The notes under the pieces: generated by a model
What the model saw: the letters and a program-made list of their open reading frames with translations, nothing else
Databases searched by the model: none
What the model was told of the DNA's origin: nothing
In this document: piece by piece, positions 31,482 to 45,011 of the stretch
How the letters are laid out: each line of letters opens with the position of its first letter
How positions within the stretch are numbered: the stretch's first letter is position 1
Assembly (NCBI RefSeq): GCF_003634705.1
Contig: NZ_RBWU01000002.1
Location: 1,054,001 to 1,118,000 of the forward strand
Length of the DNA: 64,000 nt
Reading direction: 5' to 3'
DNA from: Actinomadura pelletieri DSM 43383
Lineage (GTDB): Bacteria; Actinomycetota; Actinomycetes; Streptosporangiales; Streptosporangiaceae
Made by a program: the position numbers and the translations under genes

Positions 31482-32867
31482 CTACCGCCCGCTCCTTCCG
31501 GTGAGCGCGCCGATCGCCTCGGCGAACAGCGCGCCGTGCCGCTCCACGTCCGCCTCGGCGGTCAGCGGCGACATCAGCCCGCCGCCGCTCATGGCGTTGA
31601 CGACGATGCCCCGGTTGGCCATGTACAGCCACAGTGCCTTGCGCGCCGCGGAGCCGACGCTCGGATACAACCGACCGGCGTTGCGCGGGGGCCCGGGCGT
31701 GAACGCGTACGACACGCGACCGCCGAGCCGTCCGACGTGCCAAGGCAGGTCGTACCGGGCGATGACCGCCGCGATGTCGCGTTCGTAGCGCTCGCCCAGC
31801 CGGTCCAGGCGGGCGTAGGTGTCGTCGGTCATCACCTCGCCGAGGACCGCCCGCATCGCCCGCACGGCCAGCGGTCCGCTCGCCATCGTGCTGCCGAGAC
31901 CGCCGTCTCCGTGTTCGGTGTAGCGCGCCGCGGCGGCGGCCACCGTGTCGGACATCCCGTACAGACCGGCCGGGACGCCGCCCGCGATGCACTTGCCCAT
32001 GGTGATCAGGTCGGGTTCCAGCCCGAACTCGCGGGTGCAGCCGCCGGGACCGGCCGGGATCGTCTGGGTCTCGTCGATGATCAACAGGGTGCCGGTGCGG
32101 CGGGTGAGGTCGCGCAGCGCGGCATGGAACCCCGGCTCCGGGCGGATCACCGCACCCCCGTTGGTCATCACCGGTTCGGCGAGGACCGCGGCGACGTCAC
32201 CGGGGGCAAGGGCCCGTTCCAGCGCGTCGAGGTCGTTGAACTCCACGACCTTCGTGGTCTCCCGGACGTCCACGCCGTTCGGTTCGACGCCGGGTTGCGG
32301 GATCACCTCGCCGTCCGGGGACAGGACGGCGGCCGTCTGCTCCAGGGACCCGTGGTAGGCGCGGTTGAAGATCAGGATCCGCCGCCGTCCGGTGGTCACC
32401 TTGGCCAGTAGCAGGGCGAACCGGTTCGCGTCGGACGCCGACACGGTGAACTGCCAGAACGGGAGCCCGAAGCGGTGCCGGAGCTCCTCGGTCACCCAGA
32501 CGTGGTCCTCGTGCGACCAGAGCGTGACGCTGCCCCGGCCGAGCTGGTCCCGCAGCGCCGTGACCACCGCCGGATGGTCGTGGCCCCACAGCGCGGCCGT
32601 GCCCGCCAGCCCGAAGTCGGCGTACTCGTGCCCGTCGACGTCGTACAGGCGGGCGCCCGCCGCGCGCTCCACCGTCAGCGGCACCGGCGGCGGGAACTGG
32701 TTGATCCAGTGCTGCGGGGTGCCGTGGATCTGGGAGCGGCGCGCCCGTTCGCGCAGCGCCGCGGATCTCGGCCGGGCCTCGATCCAGCGGGCCCGTTCCT
32801 CGTCCAGCAACTCGCCGAGCCGCTTCGGATCGAGCCCCGGAGGTGCCTCGGTCGGCTGGTCGCCCAT
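31482..32867 (-). CDS. Class III PLP aminotransferase / glutamate-1-semialdehyde aminomutase-like
   Basis: 461 aa from ATG 32867, which has GGGAG 6 bases before it; an upstream ATG at 32900 sharing an A with the LLM stop (TGATG) would add 11 residues. The fold-type I class III pattern is clear: D-G-x-E-Y near the start, a cofactor loop, I-D-E-T-Q for pyridine binding, and PLP Lys292 in T-M-G-K. N-terminal and substrate-loop blocks resemble glutamate-1-semialdehyde 2,1-aminomutases, but the operon context (LLM oxidoreductase and DRE-TIM enzyme) speaks for transamination or 1,2-amino shift on a specialised metabolite, not heme supply. Substrate unknown. Confidence 0.88.
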   Translation of the reverse strand: MGDQPTEAPPGLDPKRLGELLDEERARWIEARPRSAALRERARRSQIHGTPQHWINQFPPPVPLTVERAAGARLYDVDGHEYADFGLAGTAALWGHDHPAVVTALRDQLGRGSVTLWSHEDHVWVTEELRHRFGLPFWQFTVSASDANRFALLLAKVTTGRRRILIFNRAYHGSLEQTAAVLSPDGEVIPQPGVEPNGVDVRETTKVVEFNDLDALERALAPGDVAAVLAEPVMTNGGAVIRPEPGFHAALRDLTRRTGTLLIIDETQTIPAGPGGCTREFGLEPDLITMGKCIAGGVPAGLYGMSDTVAAAAARYTEHGDGGLGSTMASGPLAVRAMRAVLGEVMTDDTYARLDRLGERYERDIAAVIARYDLPWHVGRLGGRVSYAFTPGPPRNAGRLYPSVGSAARKALWLYMANRGIVVNAMSGGGLMSPLTAEADVERHGALFAEAIGALTGRSGR

Positions 32868-32899
32868 CGTCGCTCCCGGACGGCGTGCCCGCGTCGTCA

Positions 32900-33862
32900 T
32901 CAGCGGCGTGCCGCGGTCAGCGCGGACGCCACGTCCCCGAACGCCTCCAGTTGGGTCGTCCGGTCGTACATCGGGTAGAGGATCAGCTCCTCCGCCCCGG
33001 CGTCGAACAGTTCACTCAGCTGCCGGGCGCAGCGGTCCGGTGGGCCGTACACCGCGACCCGGTCGACCATGCTGGACGCGTCGTACACCGGGTTGCCGCC
33101 GAAGGCGCGGTCGAACGCGGGGACCAGGTGCCGCCGCGCCTCCTCCTCGGTGTCCTCGACGGCGATGTAGACGCTCTTGGAGACGGTGAAGGTCGCGGGG
33201 TCGCGTCCCTGCTCCTCCATGGCCTGATGGACGATCTTCAGCTGGTCCAGGAAGTCCTCGGTGGCGGCGGGCCCGGCGCCGGTCCAGCCGTCGGCGATCC
33301 GCACGGCGCGCCGCAGCGCCGGTTCGGCGCGGGCACCGATCCAGATGGGCGGGGCGGGCCGCTGGACCGGCTCCGGCTGCGACCGGATGCCGGAGAACTT
33401 GTAGATCTCACCGTCATAGTCGGCCTCGGTCCCGCTCCACAGGGCCCGCATCACGCCGATGCCCTCGATCAGACGGCGGACCGGCCGATCGGTCGGAATG
33501 CCCAGTGCGCTGAGGGTCTCCCGGTGGTAGTCGAGGCCGACGCCGAGCCCGACCGTGAGCCGCCCGCCGGAGAGCTGGTCGATGGTGGCGAGCTCGCGGG
33601 CCTGCACGGCCGGGTTCCGCCGGCCGGAGTACAGCACGCCGATGCCCAGCCGCAGCCGGGAGGTGACGGCGGCCAGGTACGACAGCACGTGCAGCCCGTC
33701 GAGGGAGAAGTTCTTGGCGCTCAGGGTGTCCTGCGTCCAGATCCCGGTGAATCCGAGTTCCTCGGCGCGCCGTGCGAACGGCACCAGCGCCTCGGGGTCG
33801 GTCGGCGCCCCGACCGACAATCTGGGCGCCCGCGACTCGGCCTCGTTCGTTCCGGACTTCAC
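32900..33862 (-). CDS. LLM-class (luciferase-like, probably F420 or FMN) oxidoreductase
   Basis: 320 aa from GTG 33862 with a GGCGGTGGG stretch just upstream. Bacterial-luciferase fold blocks: E-E-L-G-F-T-G-I-W, R-L-R-L-G-I-G-V, L-S-G-G-R-L-T-V-G-L-G-V-G near 105, P-P-I-W-I-G-A at about 165. The sequence fits F420-dependent LLM enzymes of actinomycetes, although FMN cannot be excluded. It is the first gene of a three-gene unit with the aminotransferase and the HMGL-like enzyme, and its promoter carries a palindrome. Confidence 0.88.
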   Translation of the reverse strand: MKSGTNEAESRAPRLSVGAPTDPEALVPFARRAEELGFTGIWTQDTLSAKNFSLDGLHVLSYLAAVTSRLRLGIGVLYSGRRNPAVQARELATIDQLSGGRLTVGLGVGLDYHRETLSALGIPTDRPVRRLIEGIGVMRALWSGTEADYDGEIYKFSGIRSQPEPVQRPAPPIWIGARAEPALRRAVRIADGWTGAGPAATEDFLDQLKIVHQAMEEQGRDPATFTVSKSVYIAVEDTEEEARRHLVPAFDRAFGGNPVYDASSMVDRVAVYGPPDRCARQLSELFDAGAEELILYPMYDRTTQLEAFGDVASALTAARR

Positions 33863-33905
33863 TACCCACCGCCCCGTCTCGTCTGTTTTCGTGGGAGCGG
33901 CTCCG

Positions 33906-33939
33906 AGTATGCGAGCGCACTGTTGTGATTGTCAACAGT
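33906..33939 (-). promoter_or_regulatory. LLM operon promoter overlapped by palindromic operator
   Basis: Reading the - strand: -35 TTGACA at 33935-33930, an 18-base spacer, -10 CATACT at 33911-33906, which would start transcription about 37 bases before the GTG start at 33862. The perfect palindrome ACTGTTG-N7-CAACAGT (33919-33939) covers the -35 element and half the spacer, the classical position for a repressor. Confidence 0.65.
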
Positions 33940-34120
33940 AAGGGCTGTGGGAATTTGATCGGTTTCGCCAAGAATCCGCTGCGGACTGGTTGGGGCGATG
34001 TTCGTGAAACGCCCGTGTGTCAGCGGTTTCGCGCGTTCTCGTGGATCTTCGAATATATCTCTGTTGGTGCTTCGGAAGGGTCTACGGCCGTCTCAGGACC
34101 GAGACGCTTTTCCCTGGCCA

Positions 34121-34141
34121 ACTGTTGACATCGGCAACACA
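34121..34141. promoter_or_regulatory. Second copy of the TGTTG-N7-CAACA palindrome
   Basis: ACTGTTG-N7-CAACACA, sharing the left half and TGTTG-N7-CAACA core with the site at 33919, 202 bases away. It lies just downstream of the hypothetical gene that ends at 34164. Two equal sites at this distance suggest either a DNA loop or control of an antisense start. Confidence 0.5.
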
Positions 34142-34163
34142 ATGGAGCTTTTGTGTCGGTGGA

Positions 34164-34793
34164 TCACTCCGGTGACTGCAACCAGAAATCGCGCAGATCG
34201 TAGAACTCGGCCTCCTCGTCGAAATGCGTCATCTGCTCGTCCCGCCAGGCCTTGTAGTCCGGTGGCATCTGCGTGCGCTCGCCCTCGCGGGCCGCGTCCC
34301 GGGAGGTGAAGTAGGCCACGCCGGTGACGAAGCCGTCCGGACGGACGCAGAACATGCCGCCGATCATGTCGGGCCGCAGCCGGTCCAGGGTCCGCTGGGC
34401 CTCCTCGGGCACGAACGGGCGCACCGCCTCCCGGTCGCGGAGCCGTGTCTCCAGGATCTGCACGAAGCCCGTCCGGTACGTGCCGCGCCGCCCGAACGTC
34501 TCCACGTCGGTGCACTCGTGGACGTCGACGTCGCCGTCGGACAGCTCCTGGAGCCGGTTCCACCACCAGACCTGCTCGCGCCGCCTGTCGTTGCGCCGCG
34601 CCGCCCGCTCCGAAGCGAAGCGCGCCAGGTTGAAGAAGACGCCGTCGTCGGTCACCCCGCCGGTGGTGCCCAGCCATCCCCGCGCGCCCGGCGCGGCCTC
34701 CCGGTGCCAGCGTTCGGCGGCCTCCTTGAGGGCCGCCGCGTCCCGCGTCCGGCCCTTGATGACCTGGACGCACGGCTTACGCTGGCCGAACAC
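34164..34793 (-). CDS. Hypothetical protein, possible tandem ABM-like ferredoxin fold
   Basis: 209 aa from GTG 34793 with GGGTGAGC just before. Soluble, rich in Arg and acidic residues, no signal peptide or membrane segment. The two halves each begin with a beta-strand-like V-Q-V-I or M-I-G-G-M-F-C-V segment and contain an alpha-helix with R/E repeats, reminiscent of antibiotic-biosynthesis-monooxygenase (dimeric alpha/beta barrel) domains. I do not recognise the family with certainty. It is followed downstream on the same strand by the LLM operon regulatory region. Confidence 0.75.
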   Translation of the reverse strand: MFGQRKPCVQVIKGRTRDAAALKEAAERWHREAAPGARGWLGTTGGVTDDGVFFNLARFASERAARRNDRRREQVWWWNRLQELSDGDVDVHECTDVETFGRRGTYRTGFVQILETRLRDREAVRPFVPEEAQRTLDRLRPDMIGGMFCVRPDGFVTGVAYFTSRDAAREGERTQMPPDYKAWRDEQMTHFDEEAEFYDLRDFWLQSPE

Positions 34794-34880
34794 CGCTCAC
34801 CCCCGGCCCCACGATACCGATCGGCGGGCAAACCGGAGGCCATCGCCGGTCGACGATCGCGCCGACCGGCGATGGCGCGT

Positions 34881-40376
<5,496 letters not shown>

Positions 40377-40551
40377 CGGACAGGCCCTCCAGTAGACGAC
40401 GAAGCGCGCGCCGGGACGCGGGGACCCCCGACGATGATGTTCACTGTTCCGCGAACCGCCCTCCGGCGCCATGTCGGAGACATCGCACACTGAGCGCCTT
40501 CAGTTGTGGGAAACGTGCAAAAGCCACGTCAGCGCGCCCGCCCGCGCCCCC

Positions 40552-40557
40552 TAAGAT
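40552..40557 (+). promoter_or_regulatory. -10 box TAAGAT for a probably leaderless transcript
   Basis: TAAGAT ends 7 bases before the ATG at 40565, which would place the transcription start at or next to the start codon. No Shine-Dalgarno sequence is present in between. No clear -35 is visible. Confidence 0.5.
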
Positions 40558-40564
40558 CTTGGCC

Positions 40565-40906
40565 ATGTCGCGGCGCCGTTTCGAGCTCGCCATGCAACGC
40601 ATGCGGGAGCGGGATCCACAGACAAGGGAGAACGCGTTCGATTTCCTCCGCGAGCACGCCGACGCCTACGTCGACGACCTGATCGCGGAGTTCGCCGCCG
40701 AGGACGACGACCACGACCTGCGCTGCCGGTTGCTCGAACTGCTCGCGGAGGCCAGGTCGCCGAAGGCGCTGCCGGTCTTCGGCGACCAGTTGGAGTCCTC
40801 GGACGAGTCCCTGCGGTTCTGGGCGGTGCGCGGTCTGGAGATGCTCGACAGCCGCGAGGCCGACCAGGTCCTCGACGAGGCGCGCGCGGACGGCTGGATC
40901 CCCTGA
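40565..40906 (+). CDS. Small HEAT-repeat-like protein
   Basis: 113 aa. ATG 40565 is preferred to the in-frame TTG six bases earlier. All-helical and acidic, with two HEAT-like helix pairs (L-R-C-R-L-L-E-L-L-A-E-A; L-R-F-W-A-V-R-G-L-E-M-L). No signal peptide or catalytic motif. It is divergent from the carboxylase gene and probably has a structural or protein-binding role; the partner is unknown. It closes with a strong hairpin. Confidence 0.85.
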   Translation: MSRRRFELAMQRMRERDPQTRENAFDFLREHADAYVDDLIAEFAAEDDDHDLRCRLLELLAEARSPKALPVFGDQLESSDESLRFWAVRGLEMLDSREADQVLDEARADGWIP

Positions 40907-40964
40907 GCGGACCGACGGAGCGACCGAACGGCGACGGGTCTTTTGGAGGGATTCCACAGCGAAA

Positions 40965-41003
40965 CCGGGCCCCTCGGACGGTCGTCCCGTCCGGGAGGCC
41001 CGG
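40965..41003. terminator. Hairpin between convergent HEAT-like and sigma-like genes
   Basis: 17-base arms 40965-40981 and 40987-41003 with two wobble or mismatched positions and a 5-base loop. It follows the HEAT-like stop by about 60 bases and precedes the stop of the - strand sigma-like gene by 16, so it can serve both transcripts. Confidence 0.75.
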
Positions 41004-41018
41004 TCGCCTTCGGTGGCC

Positions 41019-42284
41019 CTAGCTCGCCAGCCCCCCGAAGAGCGGGGAGGTGACGGAACCGATGGTGTCGATGACGGGCTCCGACGGGGCGCTCGTCGGG
41101 TTGGTGTCGTCTTCCGGCGGCTCCAACGGCTCCTCCGGGGTAGGGGTCTCCTCCGGGCCCGGTGTGGACGGTGTGGGCGTCGGGGTGCCGTCCGTCGGTA
41201 TCGGCGGGGGAGTCCGCTCCGGGCGGGTGGGCGTGCCGCCGCCGCCGGGAACCCGTGACGGCTGGGTGCCCGGGGCGGGGGGCCGCGCCGTCGGGGAGTC
41301 CCCGGTCTTCGCCGGCGGCGCCTGCGGGACGACCGGTGCCGGGTTCAGCACCTGTTGTGTGCCGCCTCGCGGGGCCACGGCGCTCGGATCGCCGGCGTCG
41401 CCGTCCGTCGGGGCGGGCGCGGCGCGGGTGCTGCCGCCCGCCGGGCCGGAGCCGGTGCGGCCGTTGCCGTCGAACGGTCCGAGGGCGTTCAGCGAACCCT
41501 CGCCGGCGGACGGCCAGGTCATCATCAGCCCGACCGTGATGGTGGCGGCCACCCCGGCCATGCCGCCGACGCCCTTGAGGGCGGTCCTGCGGCGGCGGGC
41601 GCGGTCCCGTCCCCGGTCGGCGAACTCGGAGTCGGGGCCGATCACCACGAGGAGGTCGTCCGGGGCGGCGGGGACCACGGGCTCGTCGGGGATCGGCTCG
41701 GGGTCGGGTTCCCGGTCGAGGTCGGCGGTGGCCAGCACCCGGTCGCGCAGCGGCGCGGGGGCCAGGGCGGGCGCCCGGCGGGCCAGCAGGTGCGGGAGCC
41801 TTCCCTTCTCGAACGCCGTGATGACGTCCATGTGCTTGGCGGCCTCGGCGGTGCCGCGCATGAGCGCGTCCAGGACGAGGCGTTCCAGCGCGGTGCGCGC
41901 CTGGTGCAGGAGCTTGCGCACATCGTCGGGCGTGACGCACAGGACCCGGGCGATGTCGCGGATCTCCAGCCATTCGCCCGCGTACAGCAGCAACGCCTCG
42001 CGGTGGTCGGGGGCCAGATGGCCCGCGGCGTTCAGCAGCGGGTCGGTGGCGGACTGGGCGAAGGCCAGGTGGCCGTGGTGGTTGAACGCGCCGCGCTCGG
42101 AGCAGACGGTACGGGCCAGGTGGTGGAGCCACAGCACCGTCTCACCGCGGGGCGGATGCCGCAGCGCTTCGAGGAAGACGCTCGTGAGCGCGTCGGCCGC
42201 GCCCTGGTCGCCGACCAGGGACCAGCAGTGCGCGTAGAGGCGGTGGGCGTGAGCGTCATAGAGAGTTTCCAGGTCCCCAGGCAT
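41019..42284 (-). CDS. Sigma-factor-like protein fused to a TM anchor and Pro/Thr-rich tail
   Basis: 421 aa; ATG 42284 has GAGGAGGTCAC immediately upstream. Residues 1-90 resemble ECF sigma region 2 (LYDAHAHRLYAHCWSL), about 95-165 region 4 with a helix-turn-helix (ARVLCVTPDDVRKLLHQAR). After an Arg-rich stretch there is one membrane segment (about 237-256) and a roughly 165-residue Pro/Thr/Gly-rich outer segment. This puts a promoter-recognition module on a membrane anchor without a separate anti-sigma gene. Whether it acts as a sigma factor, an anti-sigma decoy or a sensor is not visible from sequence. Confidence 0.85.
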   Translation of the reverse strand: MPGDLETLYDAHAHRLYAHCWSLVGDQGAADALTSVFLEALRHPPRGETVLWLHHLARTVCSERGAFNHHGHLAFAQSATDPLLNAAGHLAPDHREALLLYAGEWLEIRDIARVLCVTPDDVRKLLHQARTALERLVLDALMRGTAEAAKHMDVITAFEKGRLPHLLARRAPALAPAPLRDRVLATADLDREPDPEPIPDEPVVPAAPDDLLVVIGPDSEFADRGRDRARRRRTALKGVGGMAGVAATITVGLMMTWPSAGEGSLNALGPFDGNGRTGSGPAGGSTRAAPAPTDGDAGDPSAVAPRGGTQQVLNPAPVVPQAPPAKTGDSPTARPPAPGTQPSRVPGGGGTPTRPERTPPPIPTDGTPTPTPSTPGPEETPTPEEPLEPPEDDTNPTSAPSEPVIDTIGSVTSPLFGGLAS

Positions 42285-42491
42285 GTGACCTCCTCGTGAG
42301 GGGCCGTGGGAGCAGCCGTTCTGGAGAGCGGACAGGGGGACGGCCCGTTCGGGGCACGCCAGGGCACAGGACTCTAGTGCAATGTATGTCGGCTGAGAAG
42401 AGAATGATGTCTGAGAGTAGTGATATTCCACGCAGAGTAAGGCGATGATCGTAATCTGTGATCTCCGACACATCGCCCGGCCGAATAACGT

Positions 42492-43658
42492 TCAGTCGCG
42501 GGCGTGTCGTTCGATTCCGAACGTCAGCTCCTTGTTGCGTTCCACCAGGTTCCATTCGCCCTCGCGAAGCGCGTGATTGCTGATCCAGAACACCATCACG
42601 CGATGGTCGGGGAAGCGGGCGAATTCGCCGAACGACCAGTCGTTGCCGCCATCATGTTCATTGATGACGCGGCCGTTGGCACGTACCACTCCCCAGCCGT
42701 AGCCATAATGCATTTCTATACCGTCCGCGGCGCCGACGAACACGTGCGGCGTGAACATCTCGCGCTTGGCCCGTCTGGACAGGACGCCGTTCCCCGCCAG
42801 GGCCCGGTGCCAGCGGAACATGTCGCGCGGGGTGGACAGCAGCCCACCGTTGCCGCGCAGGAACCAGTAGGGCCCGTCGGCGGCCCAGGGATGCTCGTAC
42901 GGCCTGCCCTGCGGGACGCCGCGCTCGTCGTACTCGACGGCCACCTCGTCCCGCTTCCAACGCGGCAGCACGTACCCGGTCCGTGTCATCCCCGACGGCT
43001 TGAACAGGTGCTCGGCCAGGAAACGTTCGTAGCCGACGCCGGAGACCTTCTCGATGATCGCCGCCAGAACGCTGTATCCCAGGTTGGAGTAGTGGAACTC
43101 GGCACCCGGGGCGGACCGGAGCCCGGACCTCAGCGCGACCTCCAGCATCCGGTCGCGCGAGACCGGGTCGTAGTCGTCGCCGCCGGCGCCCTCGTCGTCG
43201 AGCCCCGCCGTGTGCGTCAGCAGGTGATGCAGCGTGATCCCGCGCTTGTCCGCGGGAACCCCGTCGAGATGGGCGCCGATCGGGTCGGACACCCGGAGCC
43301 GGCCCGTCATCTCCAGTTTCATGACCGCGGCGGCGGTGAACTGTTTGGTCATCGACATGATGTCGTAGACGGTGTCGCAACGCGCCGGAATCTTCTTCTC
43401 GCGGTCGGCGAGGCCGAATCCCCGGCAGTGCACGAGTCCGCCGTCGCGGGCGGCGACGACAGTGCCGCCGGGCCCTTCGGGCAGGGCGCCGTCCAGGAAA
43501 GTCCGAATGGACCGGTCGACGGGTTCCCGCGTTTGCGTCGCGAGCGGACGACCGTCGCCCTGAAGTGCGGCGTCGCGACCGTCGACGCGGAGGCCTTCAC
43601 CGCATCCGCCGATCGCCACGACGCCGATGACGGCGACCGTCGCGATACCGATTTTCAT
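42492..43658 (-). CDS. Serine beta-lactamase-fold hydrolase, predicted lipoprotein
   Basis: 388 aa from ATG 43658, which gives a clean lipoprotein signal (hydrophobic core, then A-I-G-G-C); a GTG at 43685 would add 9 residues, and neither start has a good Shine-Dalgarno. Class C / penicillin-binding fold: S-M-T-K with nucleophile Ser102 and Lys105, Y-S-N near 190, H-D-G-G near 350 in place of KTG. Such proteins act on peptidoglycan peptides, D-amino acid esters or other esters outside the membrane; resistance function is not implied. Monocistronic. Confidence 0.87.
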   Translation of the reverse strand: MKIGIATVAVIGVVAIGGCGEGLRVDGRDAALQGDGRPLATQTREPVDRSIRTFLDGALPEGPGGTVVAARDGGLVHCRGFGLADREKKIPARCDTVYDIMSMTKQFTAAAVMKLEMTGRLRVSDPIGAHLDGVPADKRGITLHHLLTHTAGLDDEGAGGDDYDPVSRDRMLEVALRSGLRSAPGAEFHYSNLGYSVLAAIIEKVSGVGYERFLAEHLFKPSGMTRTGYVLPRWKRDEVAVEYDERGVPQGRPYEHPWAADGPYWFLRGNGGLLSTPRDMFRWHRALAGNGVLSRRAKREMFTPHVFVGAADGIEMHYGYGWGVVRANGRVINEHDGGNDWSFGEFARFPDHRVMVFWISNHALREGEWNLVERNKELTFGIERHARD

Positions 43659-43862
43659 ACCTGGTGCGAAATGGTTGGCTCTCACCCGCCGAAACGCTAC
43701 GGAGATCGGCGCCTGGAGTCGTCCCTCGACCGGGGGAAATACGCGTCCATCTCACCGGGGACACCGTGCCCCCCGCGCCGGTGAACCGGGTCCGGTCACC
43801 AAGGCGACCCCGGCTGATTTGTCGGGTGCCGTCCTTGTGGTCGGGACGAGCGCCGACCGATC

Positions 43863-45005
43863 ATGACGGCCATGACGACGACCGCGCTCGACGCGCTGCT
43901 CGACTCCCTGGTCCGCAAGGCCCTCGCCGGTGAACGTCCGACCCGGGAGCAGTTGCTGGAGGTGTTGCGCGCGCCCGACGAGGACGTGCTCGACGTGGTG
44001 ACGGCCGCGTCCAAGGTGCGGCGGCGCTTCTTCGGACGGCGCGTCAAACTGAACTACCTGGTCAACATGAAGAGCGGTCTGTGCCCGGAGGACTGCGGCT
44101 ACTGCTCGCAGCGGCTGGGATCGACGTCGCAGATCCTCAAGTACTCGTGGATCTCCACGGCGGAGGCGACGGAGAACGCGACGCGCGCCGTCGCGGCGGG
44201 CGCCCGGCGGGTGTGCCTGGTGGCCAGCGGGCGCGGACCGTCCGACCGCGACATCGACCGGATCGGCGACACGGTCGCCGCCATCAAGGAGGCCGCGCCG
44301 CGGGTCGAGGTCTGTGTGTGCCTCGGACTGCTCAGGTCGGGCCAGGCCGAGCGGCTCAGCGAGATCGGCGCGGACGCCTACAACCACAACCTCAACACCA
44401 GCGAGCAGACCTACGGCGACATCTGCTCGACCCACACCTTCGACGACCGGGTCCAGACCGTGGAGCAGGCCAAGCGGGGCGGACTCTCCCCGTGCTCCGG
44501 CGCGATCTTCGGGATGGGGGAGAGCGACGACGACATCGTGGACGTCGCCTTCGCCCTGCGGAAGCTGGACCCCGACTCGGTGCCCGTCAACTTCCTGATC
44601 CCCTTCGAGGGCACGCCGATGGCGGGACGGTGGGAGCTGACCCCGCTGCGCTGCCTGCGCATCCTGGCGATGTTCAGGTTCCTGTTTCCCGACGGCGAGG
44701 TCCGGGTGGCCGGGGGGCGCGAGATCCATCTGCGCGGGCTCCAGCCGCTGGCCCTGCACCTGGCCAACGCCATCTTCCTCGGCGACTACCTCACCAGCGA
44801 GGGCCAGCCGGGCGAGCGCGACCTCGCGATGATCGCCGACGCGGGGTTCGTCGTCGAAGGCGCCGAGGAGACCGGCGAGACCGGGGAGGCCGGGGAGGCC
44901 GGGGACGCCGGGCGCGGCGACGACGGCGCGGGCCCCGCCGCGCGGCACGACCTCGTCGCGCTGCGCAGGCGGGGCCCGGGCTCCTCGCTGCCGGCCAACA
45001 CCTGA
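43863..45005 (+). CDS. bioB: Biotin synthase
   Basis: 380 aa, ATG 43863 (a second in-frame ATG lies 9 bases later). Radical-SAM cluster Cys74, Cys78, Cys81 in [13 protein letters not shown] near 120; Y-N-H-N-L-N-T-S; and V-N-F-L-I-P binding segment. It converts dethiobiotin to biotin by inserting sulfur from a [2Fe-2S] cluster. The last ~50 residues form an acidic repeat extension (Glu/Thr/Ala/Gly) past the usual BioB end at about 330. No bioA/bioD is adjacent. It converges with the dpp permease unit with only 6 bases between the stops and no visible hairpin. Confidence 0.96.
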   Translation: MTAMTTTALDALLDSLVRKALAGERPTREQLLEVLRAPDEDVLDVVTAASKVRRRFFGRRVKLNYLVNMKSGLCPEDCGYCSQRLGSTSQILKYSWISTAEATENATRAVAAGARRVCLVASGRGPSDRDIDRIGDTVAAIKEAAPRVEVCVCLGLLRSGQAERLSEIGADAYNHNLNTSEQTYGDICSTHTFDDRVQTVEQAKRGGLSPCSGAIFGMGESDDDIVDVAFALRKLDPDSVPVNFLIPFEGTPMAGRWELTPLRCLRILAMFRFLFPDGEVRVAGGREIHLRGLQPLALHLANAIFLGDYLTSEGQPGERDLAMIADAGFVVEGAEETGETGEAGEAGDAGRGDDGAGPAARHDLVALRRRGPGSSLPANT

Positions 45006-45011
45006 CGGGTG

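Larger units (their letters stand above)
33863..34163. other. 301-base intergenic region upstream of the LLM operon
   Basis: Non-coding and markedly AT-richer than its neighbours. It holds the predicted LLM promoter and one palindrome at its left end, and a second copy of the same palindrome at its right end. Between them I see no gene or hairpin; the middle may be transferred or simply regulatory DNA. Confidence 0.7.

Noticed and set aside
31482..32900. Class III aminotransferase as the heme hemL gene
   Set aside because: It resembles aminomutases, but it lies in an operon with LLM and DRE-TIM genes, 28 kb from the hem genes, so a heme role is not supported.
42492..43658. Acquired beta-lactamase resistance gene
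   Set aside because: It has SxxK and YSN but a lipoprotein signal and no KTG box; the family includes many esterases and peptidases, and no mobile element is near.
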